NCBI GenBank assembly: GCA_945952065.1
Contig: CAMFGY010000011.1
Coordinates: forward strand, 62,001 to 126,000
DNA: 64,000 bases
Direction: 5' to 3'
From: an uncultured Burkholderiales bacterium
Lineage (GTDB): Bacteria > Pseudomonadota > Gammaproteobacteria > Burkholderiales > Burkholderiaceae_C
Within the stretch, counting starts at the first letter, position 1; each line of letters starts with the position of its first letter. Under the pieces are notes generated by a model, which saw only the letters and a list, made by a program, of their open reading frames with translations, was not told where the DNA came from and ran no database searches. A program made the position numbers and the translations under genes. This document shows positions 9,041-16,419 of this stretch, piece by piece.

Positions 9041-9697
9041 ATGGCCCGTCGTCCCTCAGACTTGAAAACAGCAACTCGCTGGCAGAGGCCCTTGGCTGCC
9101 GCATTGCTGCTGAGTGCTTTGTCGGCCCCGACCCTGGCGGCCGATCCGGTGCTGTCCATCACCGCCACGCCCAACCCAGCCGTGCAAGGCTCGAACGTCA
9201 GCCTGGACGTGTTGATCAGCGGCATCAACGATCTGTATGGCTACCAGTTCTCGCTGTCTTTTGACCCCAAGATTTTGCAAGCCAGCAGCGTCAGCGAGGG
9301 CTCGTTCCTGAGCAGCGGCGGCGGCAACACCTTTGCCGACGGCGGCACCATCGACAACAGCCTGGGCACGGTGTCCTTCATCTTCAATTCCCTCGTGGGG
9401 GCGGTGCCTGGCGTGAGCGGCAGCGGCAATTTGGCGCGCATCAATTTCAATGTCACCGGCGCGGGCAGCAGCGCGCTGAACTTCAGCGACGCCCTCTTCC
9501 TGAATTCGAGTCTGACGGATTTGCCGGTGCAGATTCAAAACGGCAGCTTGCAAGCATTGCCGGTGCCCGAGCCTGCGTCTTATCTGATGCTGATGGCCGG
9601 CTTGACGGGGCTGGCGGCCGTACGCCGACGCGCTTCGCGCCCGGCTGCCAGCGAGCCAGCGCCCGTCCAGCCGGCTGGCATCACTCAGCTCCCATAA
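9041..9697 (+). CDS. PEP-CTERM protein with a cohesin domain
   Basis: A 218-residue exported protein. The signal peptide ends near residue 34 (TLAA). Residues about 38-172 form one cohesin-type beta-sandwich (TATPNPAVQGSNVSLDVLIS, DLYGYQFSLSFDP, the ASSVSEGSFLSSGGG segment and a final VSGSGNLARINFNV strand). A PEP-CTERM sorting signal follows: VPEPAS at 175-180, a hydrophobic helix, then RRR at 195-197. An exosortase would cut here and attach the protein to the cell surface or matrix; none is in the window. Unusually, 20 residues follow the arginine cluster. AAAGGAG at 9025-9031 is a strong ribosome-binding site. Its stop overlaps the convergent DUF2845 gene by 13 nt. Confidence 0.88.
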   Translation: MARRPSDLKTATRWQRPLAAALLLSALSAPTLAADPVLSITATPNPAVQGSNVSLDVLISGINDLYGYQFSLSFDPKILQASSVSEGSFLSSGGGNTFADGGTIDNSLGTVSFIFNSLVGAVPGVSGSGNLARINFNVTGAGSSALNFSDALFLNSSLTDLPVQIQNGSLQALPVPEPASYLMLMAGLTGLAAVRRRASRPAASEPAPVQPAGITQLP

Positions 9698-10065
9698 CCC
9701 AGATCCTGCACGGCCTTGAGGCGGCCGTCTTCGAAGATCAGCAACTGCATGAATTGGCTGGGGCCGAAGTTGTAGGTCCACTCTTCAATGCTGACCAAGA
9801 CCTCGCGCTCTTGCTCCACGACCTGCCCTTGCACCGTGCCTGGGCGGGTCGTGTTGAACTGACCCTCTCGCACCCGGATGATGCGCTTTTCCGTGCGGCT
9901 GTCGCGCGCACTGGGGGCACCACATTTCTTCAGCACTTCGGCTTTGTGCATGCCCTCGTCGATGACGAAAGAATTGCAGCGAAAAGCCTGTGCCGCCGGC
10001 GCGCACAGCAGGGCCGCCAAAGCCAGCAAGGCCGCCGAGCAGGGTTTGTGAATCAAGGAAGTCAT
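9685..10065 (-). CDS. DUF2845 domain protein, exported
   Basis: A 126-residue protein with a clear signal peptide (cleavage after residue 27, AAQA). The mature start FRCNSFVIDEGMHKAEVLKKCGAP is the hallmark of DUF2845, including the two cysteines and the KCGxP motif. The rest (VEEWTYNFGP, LLIFEDGRL) also fits. This periplasmic family has no assigned function. It lies 39 nt downstream of proA and may be transcribed with it; its 3' end overlaps the convergent cohesin gene. Confidence 0.85.
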   Translation of the reverse strand: MTSLIHKPCSAALLALAALLCAPAAQAFRCNSFVIDEGMHKAEVLKKCGAPSARDSRTEKRIIRVREGQFNTTRPGTVQGQVVEQEREVLVSIEEWTYNFGPSQFMQLLIFEDGRLKAVQDLGYGS

Positions 10066-10104
10066 CGCTCTCGCCTTCTATTGCTTTTCAGTCCGGCGGC
10101 GGGC

Positions 10105-11400
10105 TCAGCCGCGCACCTCACCCTGGCCCAGCACCACCCACTTCATCGAGGTCAAGCCCTCCAGGCCGACGGGGCCGCGCGCATGCAGCTTGTCGGTGGA
10201 AATGCCGATCTCGGCCCCAAGGCCGTATTCAAAGCCATCGGCAAACCGCGTGCTGGCATTGACCATCACGCTGGCTGAGTCCACCTCGCGCAAAAAGCGC
10301 ATGGCATTGGCATGGTTGGTCGTCAAAATTGCATCGGTGTGATGGGAGCCATAGCGGTTGATGTGGGCAATGGCCTCGTTCAAGCTGTCCACCACCTTGA
10401 TGCTGATGATGGGGGCCAGGTATTCCTCGCTCCAATCGGCCTCGGTGGCCGCCAGCACCTGGGCGCCAGGGATGGGCCCCAGCAGCGCCAGCGTGCGCGG
10501 GCAGCCCCGCATCTCCACGCCCTTCTCGGCCAGCAAGGCGCCGATATGCGGCAAGAAGTCAGAGGCGCTCTCCGCATGCACCAGCAGCGACTCGGTCGCA
10601 TTGCAGGGGCTGTATTTTTGCGTCTTGGCGTTCATCACCACCGTCAAGGCCTGGCCGAAGTCCACCTCGGCGTCAACATAGCAGTGACAGTTGCCGTCCA
10701 GATGCTTGATCACCGGCACCTTGGCTTCGGCGCTGATGCGCTCGATCAGGCCTTTGCCGCCGCGCGGAATGATCACATCCACATGCTCGGGGCGCGAGAT
10801 CAACAAGCCCACCGCCGCACGGTCCGGCGTGTTGATCAATTGCACCCCGGCGGCGGGCAGGCCGGCCTCTTGCAAGGAAGCCGACACCAGCTCGGCCAAG
10901 GCCAGATTCGAATGTAAGGCCTCGGAGCCGCCGCGCAAGATGCAGGCGTTGCCGCTCTTGATGGCCAGTGAAGCCGCCTCGATGGTGACATTGGGGCGGC
11001 TTTCATAAATCATGCCGAACACGCCCAGCGGCACGCGCATCTGCCCCACGCTGATGCCGCTCGGGCGGCGGCGCAGGTTTGTGATCTCACCGATCGGGTC
11101 CGGCATGGCGGCGATCTGCTCACAGCCCTCGGCCACGGTGGCCACCACTTCGGGCGTGAGCTTGAGGCGGTCCAGCATCGGGCCCTTCAGGCCGTTGGCC
11201 TTGGCCGCCGCCAGGTCTTGGGCATTGGCGGCTTTCAAGGCGGGGCCGGACGCTCTGAGCCGCCGGGCCAACGCCAAAAGCGCCTGGTTCTTGGCGGCCG
11301 TGGAGGCGGCGGCCATGGCGGCGGCAGCGCTGCGGGCGGCCAGGCCCACGGCATCCATGTAAACGGTCAGGGCTTTCAGATCGGTGTCGTTTGCGCTCAT
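10105..11400 (-). CDS. proA: Gamma-glutamyl phosphate reductase
   Basis: ProA reduces gamma-glutamyl phosphate to glutamate-5-semialdehyde with NADPH, the second step of proline synthesis. The catalytic cysteine lies in YSPCNATES. The family blocks [33 protein letters not shown] and [12 protein letters not shown] are intact, and the C-terminus [10 protein letters not shown] is typical. I chose the ATG at 11400 (431 residues), which matches the family length; the frame extends 13 codons further upstream. Position after the DCC gene (45-nt gap) suggests it may share the photolyase transcript, but this may be coincidental. No proB is in the window. Confidence 0.97.
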   Translation of the reverse strand: MSANDTDLKALTVYMDAVGLAARSAAAAMAAASTAAKNQALLALARRLRASGPALKAANAQDLAAAKANGLKGPMLDRLKLTPEVVATVAEGCEQIAAMPDPIGEITNLRRRPSGISVGQMRVPLGVFGMIYESRPNVTIEAASLAIKSGNACILRGGSEALHSNLALAELVSASLQEAGLPAAGVQLINTPDRAAVGLLISRPEHVDVIIPRGGKGLIERISAEAKVPVIKHLDGNCHCYVDAEVDFGQALTVVMNAKTQKYSPCNATESLLVHAESASDFLPHIGALLAEKGVEMRGCPRTLALLGPIPGAQVLAATEADWSEEYLAPIISIKVVDSLNEAIAHINRYGSHHTDAILTTNHANAMRFLREVDSASVMVNASTRFADGFEYGLGAEIGISTDKLHARGPVGLEGLTSMKWVVLGQGEVRG

Positions 11401-11445
11401 TCCGGCATTTTCGCTGATGCGCAGACCGGGCGATTTCAAGCGATT

Positions 11446-11844
11446 TCAGTCCCAGCGGCGCGCCCAGCGCTGCAAGGCCGGGCGGCAGCGCAAAAAAACG
11501 GCGTAGGCCCAATCCATCACCGCGCTCACACCCGGCAGCGCCCCCAGCCACGCCAAGCAGCGCCAGCCCGGCAGGCGCGCCCACAAGGCCAAGAAGGCGG
11601 CGGCCCCTTGCAACAAGTGGCCATCTGCGGTCTGCACATGAAAGCGCGCCAGCAACTGCGCCTGCGTGGTGCCCGGCGGCAAGGGCGTGGCGGGCTGGCT
11701 GATATCGACGTAGTGCACCGCCTCGCGTGCACAAAGCCCTTGGTACAGCCCGATCTCGCGGCGGCACAAGGGGCAGGCCCCGTCGTACAAGACGGTCAAG
11801 CCCTGCGGTGCAGTCGACGGGGGCTCGGGCGGCTGGGTGCTCAT
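11446..11844 (-). CDS. DCC-family (DUF393) thiol-disulfide oxidoreductase-like protein
   Basis: A 132-residue protein with the DCC signature YDGACPLCRREI at residues 20-31; C24 and C27 form the CxxC pair. The rest fits the DUF393 pattern: a DIS segment after strand 2 and a Trp/Arg-rich C-terminus. The cellular substrate is unknown. Its ATG overlaps the stop of the upstream FAD-domain gene by 4 nt (ATGA), so the two are translationally coupled. This ties it to the photolyase operon, where DCC proteins are frequent neighbours. Confidence 0.88.
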   Translation of the reverse strand: MSTQPPEPPSTAPQGLTVLYDGACPLCRREIGLYQGLCAREAVHYVDISQPATPLPPGTTQAQLLARFHVQTADGHLLQGAAAFLALWARLPGWRCLAWLGALPGVSAVMDWAYAVFLRCRPALQRWARRWD

Positions 11845-13058
11845 CGCGCGGCTGGCCCTGTCGCCAGCAATTCTGAGGCCTTGCGCAGACCCCGGGTGCT
11901 GCGCGCCCACCAGGAGAAGAAGGACGACTGCGGCGCCTGCACCTCGGGAAACAAAAGCGGCTCAGGCGCGCAGTCGGCCCATTGCGCCAGCCAGGGCTGC
12001 AAGTGCCAGTCCATCACGCAGCGCACCGAGGCCGCGCCGGCCAGGGCGCGACCGATGGAGGCCGCATCGTCCCACCAATGCACGATGGCCGCTTGCGCCT
12101 GCAACTCCGCCAGGCGCTCGCCAATGAATCGCCAGCGCTGCACGCTCCAGGGCCAGGCCTGATGAAAGTCTTTCACCCACACCATCAGCACCAAGGTCTG
12201 CGGCGCCAGGTGGGCCGGCAAGTCACCCAAGCTCCAGGGATGCAAGAGCCAGACCTCGCGACCCTGGACCTGCGCGGCCTCAGCCGCGCCCGCGGCCCAG
12301 GCTTGCGGCGGCGCGCTTTGCAGCACCGGCTCTGGCACTCCGGTCCAGGCAGGGGCCAGCGTCTCGGCTGCTGCGCCTGCGAACCGGTCGCGCGCCATTG
12401 AGTCCAGCGCTGCATAGCTGGCGTCGACCACAGTGCCTGGGCTGTGCCACGCAGGGGGCGCATAACGGGCCACATTGGCGGCATTGAACAGATAGGGCTT
12501 GCGGCTGCCAGTGCCGGCCACCCATTGCCAGCTCAGGTGGTTGCTGGCGAGGTCGCCGTCCAGCAAATGCGCGTACATCCAATCGGCAGCGCAGCGCCAA
12601 TGAAGCTTGCGCACATGCACGCAATAGCTGGCCAGCCACATGCGCGCATGGTTGTGCAACATGCCGCTTGCGTAGAGGCAGCGCACCGCTTCGTCCACCG
12701 CCGGCACGCCGCTGCGCCCCTGACGAATGTCGTCGGGCAGCGCGGTGGCATAGGCCTCCTCCGGCAAAGGGCCGGCATGCAGCGAGCGAAAGATGGCCGC
12801 GCCGCGATGCCGCCACACATGCCTGAAGTACGCCCGCCAGCCCAACTCGAAAACCCATTTGTGCTGCACCTCCAAGTCGCCTCGGGCCAGCACCCCAGCC
12901 AGCACCTGAGGCAGGCTCAGCACCCCGTGGGTGATGTAGGGCGAGAGACCTGACACCGCGCCCGTCAGGTGATTGCGGCTGCCCGCATAGGCAGCGGGGC
13001 GCACGGCCTGCAGGCGCGCCTGCGCCGCCGCCAAGCGGCCTTCAATCGGCGCGAGCAT
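11841..13058 (-). CDS. Photolyase/cryptochrome-like protein with the FAD domain at the N-terminus
   Basis: A 405-residue protein that begins almost directly with the photolyase FAD-binding helical domain: LSPYITHGVLS, FELGWRAYFRHVW, the ASGMLHNHARMWLAS block, then LLDGDLASNHLSWQWVAGTG and PYLFNAANV. A normal photolyase has an alpha/beta antenna domain in front; it is absent. Instead about 150 residues follow, with a Rossmann-like pattern (LVLMVWVKDF, RWRFIGERLAEL, RCVMDWH). This resembles a displaced antenna domain. The ATG at 13058 follows AGGAGA and overlaps the end of the upstream photolyase gene by 17 nt; the end overlaps the DCC gene. It probably binds FAD; repair or signalling function is unknown. 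Confidence 0.85.
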   Translation of the reverse strand: MLAPIEGRLAAAQARLQAVRPAAYAGSRNHLTGAVSGLSPYITHGVLSLPQVLAGVLARGDLEVQHKWVFELGWRAYFRHVWRHRGAAIFRSLHAGPLPEEAYATALPDDIRQGRSGVPAVDEAVRCLYASGMLHNHARMWLASYCVHVRKLHWRCAADWMYAHLLDGDLASNHLSWQWVAGTGSRKPYLFNAANVARYAPPAWHSPGTVVDASYAALDSMARDRFAGAAAETLAPAWTGVPEPVLQSAPPQAWAAGAAEAAQVQGREVWLLHPWSLGDLPAHLAPQTLVLMVWVKDFHQAWPWSVQRWRFIGERLAELQAQAAIVHWWDDAASIGRALAGAASVRCVMDWHLQPWLAQWADCAPEPLLFPEVQAPQSSFFSWWARSTRGLRKASELLATGPAAR

Positions 13059-14634
13059 GGGCGTCTCCTGTGTCAGTCGGCAGGCCTCCGACCTCGCCGC
13101 GCCGCAGCGCCGCCGCCCGCTCACCAATGGCACGGCGCTGTGCCTCGTTCAAACGCGCCAGATTTTTCACCTGCAAAGCCATGCGCGGGTTCTCGCTCAA
13201 ACGGCGTTCGTGTCGCATCAAAAAATCCCAGTACAGCGTGGTGAAGGGGCAGGCGCGCGGGCCCTCGCGCTGGGCCGGATCAAAACGGCAGCCTGCGCAA
13301 AATGGGCTCATGCGATCAATGTATTTGCCGGTAGCCACATAGGGCTTGCTGCCCATCAAGCCGCCATCGGCGAACTGGCTCATGCCCAGGCTGTTGGGCA
13401 GCTCCACCCACTCCACCGCATCCACATACATGGCCAAGTACCAGGCGTGCACCTGCTGGGGCCGAACGCCCAACATCAGCGCATAGCTGCCGGTCACCAT
13501 CAAGCGTTGAATGTGGTTGGCATAGCCATATTGCAAGGTCTGGCCGATGGCGTCACGCAAGCAGGCCATCTCGGTCTGGCCGTCCCAGTACCAGGCGGGC
13601 AATTCTTGTTCGGCCTGCAAGGCATTACGCTCCACATAGCCAGGCATCTGCGTCCAGTAGACGCCGCGCACATATTCGCGCCAACCCAGGATCTGACGCA
13701 CAAAGCCCTCCACGCTGCTCAAAGGCGCGTGGCCGCGCTCATAGGCCGCCACCGCTGCGGCCACCACTTCACGGGGATTCAGCAGCTTGAGATTGAGCGC
13801 AGCTGACAGCTGCGCGTGATAGAGCCAAGGGTCGCCCGGCCACATCGCATCTTGGTAGCGCCCAAACAAGGGCAGGCGATCGGTCACAAAGGCTTGCAAG
13901 GCCTGCAGCGCCTGGCTGCGGGTCAGCGGCCAAGCGAAGCTGTCCAAGCTGCCCGGATGCTGGGCAAAGCGCTCGCGTACCAAGGCCAGCACCTCGCAGG
14001 TCAAGGCATCGGGCTCAAAACGCGGACGTTCGGGCATGAAGCCCGGCCCGGCAGCACCGAAGCTCTCGCGGTTGTCGGCGTCAAAGTTCCATTGGCCGCC
14101 CAGAGGCGCGTCTTCGCGCTGCGGGTCCATCAAGATGCGGTGCTTTTTGCGCTGCTCGCGGTAGAAGTACTCCAGTCGCAAGGACTTGCGTCCCCGTGCA
14201 TGGGCGGCAAACTCCCGCACGCTGCAAAAGAAATGCCGGTCTTCGCGAATCTCCAAGGGCAGGCCGCAGGCCTGCGCCGCAGACTTCAGGGCCTGCAGCA
14301 CCCGCCAGTCGCCGGGCGCCGTCATCAGCAAACGCTCGGGCCGCAGGCGGGCCACATCGGCCTGCAACTGCGCCGCCAAGCGGCCGGCATTGCCGGCTTG
14401 GTCCAGGCACATGTAGTGCACCGTGCGACCCGATTTCTGAAGCTCGTATGCGAAATGCCGCATGGCAGCCAAGAAGAGCGCAATGCGCGCCTGGGCCGAG
14501 GGCACATGGCAGGACTCCTCTTGCACCTCAGCCATCCAGACGGCATCCAGCGCGGGGTCGAAACCGTCAAAGGCGGCGGCTTCCAGGTCGAGTTGATCGC
14601 CCAGCACCAGCACCAAATGTCGCAGACCCGCCAT
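13042..14634 (-). CDS. Fe-S bacterial cryptochrome/photolyase, (6-4) photolyase type
   Basis: A 530-residue member of the FeS-BCP/CryPro family, which repairs (6-4) photoproducts using FAD, a ribityllumazine antenna and a 4Fe-4S cluster. The N-terminal antenna domain starts LRHLVLVLGDQL, typical of this family. The four cluster cysteines are all present: one in EMACLRD, two in SPFCAGC and one in RACPF. Their spacing (88, 3 and 13 residues) equals that of Agrobacterium PhrB (C350, C438, C441, C454). I chose the ATG at 14634, 5 nt after the DUF2256 stop; an upstream TTG at 14643 is less likely. It sits in a tight operon with DUF2256 before it and the FAD-domain protein after it. Confidence 0.95.
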   Translation of the reverse strand: MAGLRHLVLVLGDQLDLEAAAFDGFDPALDAVWMAEVQEESCHVPSAQARIALFLAAMRHFAYELQKSGRTVHYMCLDQAGNAGRLAAQLQADVARLRPERLLMTAPGDWRVLQALKSAAQACGLPLEIREDRHFFCSVREFAAHARGRKSLRLEYFYREQRKKHRILMDPQREDAPLGGQWNFDADNRESFGAAGPGFMPERPRFEPDALTCEVLALVRERFAQHPGSLDSFAWPLTRSQALQALQAFVTDRLPLFGRYQDAMWPGDPWLYHAQLSAALNLKLLNPREVVAAAVAAYERGHAPLSSVEGFVRQILGWREYVRGVYWTQMPGYVERNALQAEQELPAWYWDGQTEMACLRDAIGQTLQYGYANHIQRLMVTGSYALMLGVRPQQVHAWYLAMYVDAVEWVELPNSLGMSQFADGGLMGSKPYVATGKYIDRMSPFCAGCRFDPAQREGPRACPFTTLYWDFLMRHERRLSENPRMALQVKNLARLNEAQRRAIGERAAALRRGEVGGLPTDTGDAHARAD

Positions 14635-14639
14635 CGCCC

Positions 14640-14804
14640 TCAAGCCTTGCAGCTACGGCAGGCCGCAGAACAAAACTTCACTTCGCGCCAGTTCTTGGCC
14701 CAGCTTTTGCGCCAGGTCATCGGCCGCCCACACGCCACACAGGGTTTGCTGGGCAAGCTGGACTTGTTGCCACGAAAAGACTTGCCACGCGAGGCAGCTT
14801 TCAT
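14640..14804 (-). CDS. DUF2256 small zinc-ribbon-like protein
   Basis: A 54-residue basic protein with CVAC and CSAAC pairs flanking TWRKSWAKNWREVKFCS. This is the DUF2256 signature (Cys pair, R-P-x-TWRKxW, VKYC). The four cysteines suggest a metal-binding knuckle. Start at the ATG at 14804; a longer frame upstream lacks similarity. DUF2256 genes are commonly found beside Fe-S photolyase genes, and here the stop is 5 nt from the photolyase start. A role in photolyase maturation or DNA contact is an inference only. Confidence 0.88.
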   Translation of the reverse strand: MKAASRGKSFRGNKSSLPSKPCVACGRPMTWRKSWAKNWREVKFCSAACRSCKA

Positions 14805-14842
14805 GGCCAGGGGCGCTGAGGCATTCAAGACAGCGGCCCGGC

Positions 14843-15154
14843 TCAAGCCTTTTTGGCCCAGGCGCTGCACCAGCCGGCAGCCGCCACCTGTTTGCCGGCG
14901 AACAAGGGGCAGCCACCCGCTTTGTCGCCCGCCTTGCCTTGGTACAGGGCGCAATTGGCACAGTTCTGCCCCGTCGCGAATTTGGGGTACTTTTTCGCGT
15001 CCACCCGCTTGGCCTCGGCCACATAACCCAGGGCTGCGGCCTGGGCGTCTTTCTCATCGACGGCAACCTGGGCCATGGCATGGCCCGCGCTCAGGCTTGC
15101 GCCCGAGGCGGCCACGGTCATCAAGAAAACGCGGCGTTGAATGTTGCGGCTCAT
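14843..15154 (-). CDS. High-potential iron-sulfur protein (HiPIP), Tat-exported
   Basis: A 103-residue protein with a twin-arginine signal (QRRVFLM at residues 6-12; cleavage near 28). The mature part has the HiPIP ligand pattern C65, C68, C82 and C96, with YVAEAKRVDAKKYP ahead of it and GWCSAW at the end. HiPIPs carry single electrons in the periplasm, for example to photosynthetic reaction centres or terminal oxidases. It is the first gene of the photolyase run, 38 nt before DUF2256. It is also the gene nearest to the divergent MerR regulator. Why a periplasmic electron carrier leads a DNA-repair operon is unclear. Confidence 0.93.
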   Translation of the reverse strand: MSRNIQRRVFLMTVAASGASLSAGHAMAQVAVDEKDAQAAALGYVAEAKRVDAKKYPKFATGQNCANCALYQGKAGDKAGGCPLFAGKQVAAAGWCSAWAKKA

Positions 15155-15331
15155 GGGAACTCCTTGCGATGGCTAACGAGGGGACGGAGGCAAGTCCTTG
15201 GCCGCCATGCGGACAAAGAACCAGCGGCGTGAAGCATAGTTAGCTTCGATTCAAACTGAGGTCATCGACAGCAATACCCGCGAACAAGGCCAACTTTTTC
15301 CGCGTCAAAGCCGATTCAATCAAGGCCGCAC
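15155..15331. promoter_or_regulatory. Divergent promoter region between HiPIP operon and merR, with inverted repeat
   Basis: A 177-nt space separates the divergent HiPIP and MerR genes and must hold both promoters. The clearest element is GAAGC-7 nt-GCTTC at 15231-15247. MerR regulators often control the adjacent divergent operon from such a region. I did not find the TGTACA-type direct repeat described for Pseudomonas PplR1. Confidence 0.4.
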
Positions 15332-16411
15332 ATGCCCAAAAAATCACCGACTCCTTCAGCCCCGGCCGCCACCGCCCCAGCCGCCCTTTACCGCAGCGGC
15401 GCCGTGGCGCGCATGTTGCGCATGCCGGTGGCCACGTTGCGGGTGTGGGAGCGCCGCTATCAACTCAGCCAGCCCGCCACCAGCCCCAGCGGGCAGCGCC
15501 TGTATTCGGCCGCTGAGGTGCAACGCTTGGCCCTGCTCAAACGTCTGAGCGACCTGGGCCATGCCATTGGCAGCCTGGCGCGACTGGACATGGCGCAGTT
15601 GCAAGCCGTTGCCGCCACCCATGCGCAGGCCTTGTGCGCCGCCCATGAAAACAAGCCGCATGAAAACAGCGCCCGCGAGCGCCCCAAGGTCCCCGCTGAT
15701 TCAAGGCGCACGGCCTTCTGGCGCATCGCCCTGGTGGCGAAGGACCCCGCAGGTGGCGCAACACTGGCCCAAGCGTTGAGCCGCCCCGCCCTGCTGCGCC
15801 GGCTGGACCGGCCCTTGCAAGTGCTGGGGCCTTTCAAGAGCGAGGCTGAGGCGGCGGCCGCTCTGCGCAATCAGCCGGTCGACCTGCTGCTGCAACAAGC
15901 CGCACGCCTGCACGGCGACGAAGCTCTTCACCGCGCTGCAGCCGCACCCTGGCGCCACCAAGCGCTTTGCTATCGCTATGCCAGCGAAGCCAGCTGCGAA
16001 CGACTGGCCGAAGCCGGCGTGGCCTTGCTGCGAGAACCGCAAAGCGACAGCGCACGCGGCCAGTGGCTGCAAAACCTTTTGCAAACGCCCTTGCAAGACC
16101 CAGAGCCCAGCATCGCCGCACCCGACGCCCCGGTGCCCCCGCGGCGCTGGGACGATGCCGCCCTGGCCGACTTTGCCGCACTGTCCTCTACGGTAGATTG
16201 CGAATGCCCGCGCCATGTGGCCGAGCTGCTGATGCAGCTCTCACACTTCGAACGCTACAGCGAAGAATGCCAAAACCTGAGCCCGGCTGATGCACGGCTG
16301 CACCAGCAATTGCGCACCGTCGCTGCGCAATCCCGCGCCAGCTTTGAAACCGCACTGAGCTGGATCGCCCAGCACGAGGGGCTGGTGTTGCCGCCCGACG
16401 CGGGTTCGTAA
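15332..16411 (+). CDS. MerR-family regulator, LitR/CarH-like without a recognisable B12 site
   Basis: A 359-residue protein. Residues 20-90 are a MerR DNA-binding domain (YRSGAVARMLRMPVATLRVWERRYQL, quoted in part as YRSGAVARML and VWERRYQL), with the WERRY sequence shared with CarH and LitR. Residues about 130-250 look like a Rossmann-type segment, but I see neither the W-x9-EH motif nor the ExHxxG cobalamin motif of CarH. The C-terminal part has CECPRH (C290, C292) and a third cysteine C313 near FERYSEEC. It is divergent from the HiPIP-photolyase operon and so is its likely regulator. The sensor could be the BLUF protein, a metal or Fe-S site, or another factor; this is inference. Confidence 0.8.
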   Translation: MPKKSPTPSAPAATAPAALYRSGAVARMLRMPVATLRVWERRYQLSQPATSPSGQRLYSAAEVQRLALLKRLSDLGHAIGSLARLDMAQLQAVAATHAQALCAAHENKPHENSARERPKVPADSRRTAFWRIALVAKDPAGGATLAQALSRPALLRRLDRPLQVLGPFKSEAEAAAALRNQPVDLLLQQAARLHGDEALHRAAAAPWRHQALCYRYASEASCERLAEAGVALLREPQSDSARGQWLQNLLQTPLQDPEPSIAAPDAPVPPRRWDDAALADFAALSSTVDCECPRHVAELLMQLSHFERYSEECQNLSPADARLHQQLRTVAAQSRASFETALSWIAQHEGLVLPPDAGS

Positions 16412-16419
16412 AACAGCCC

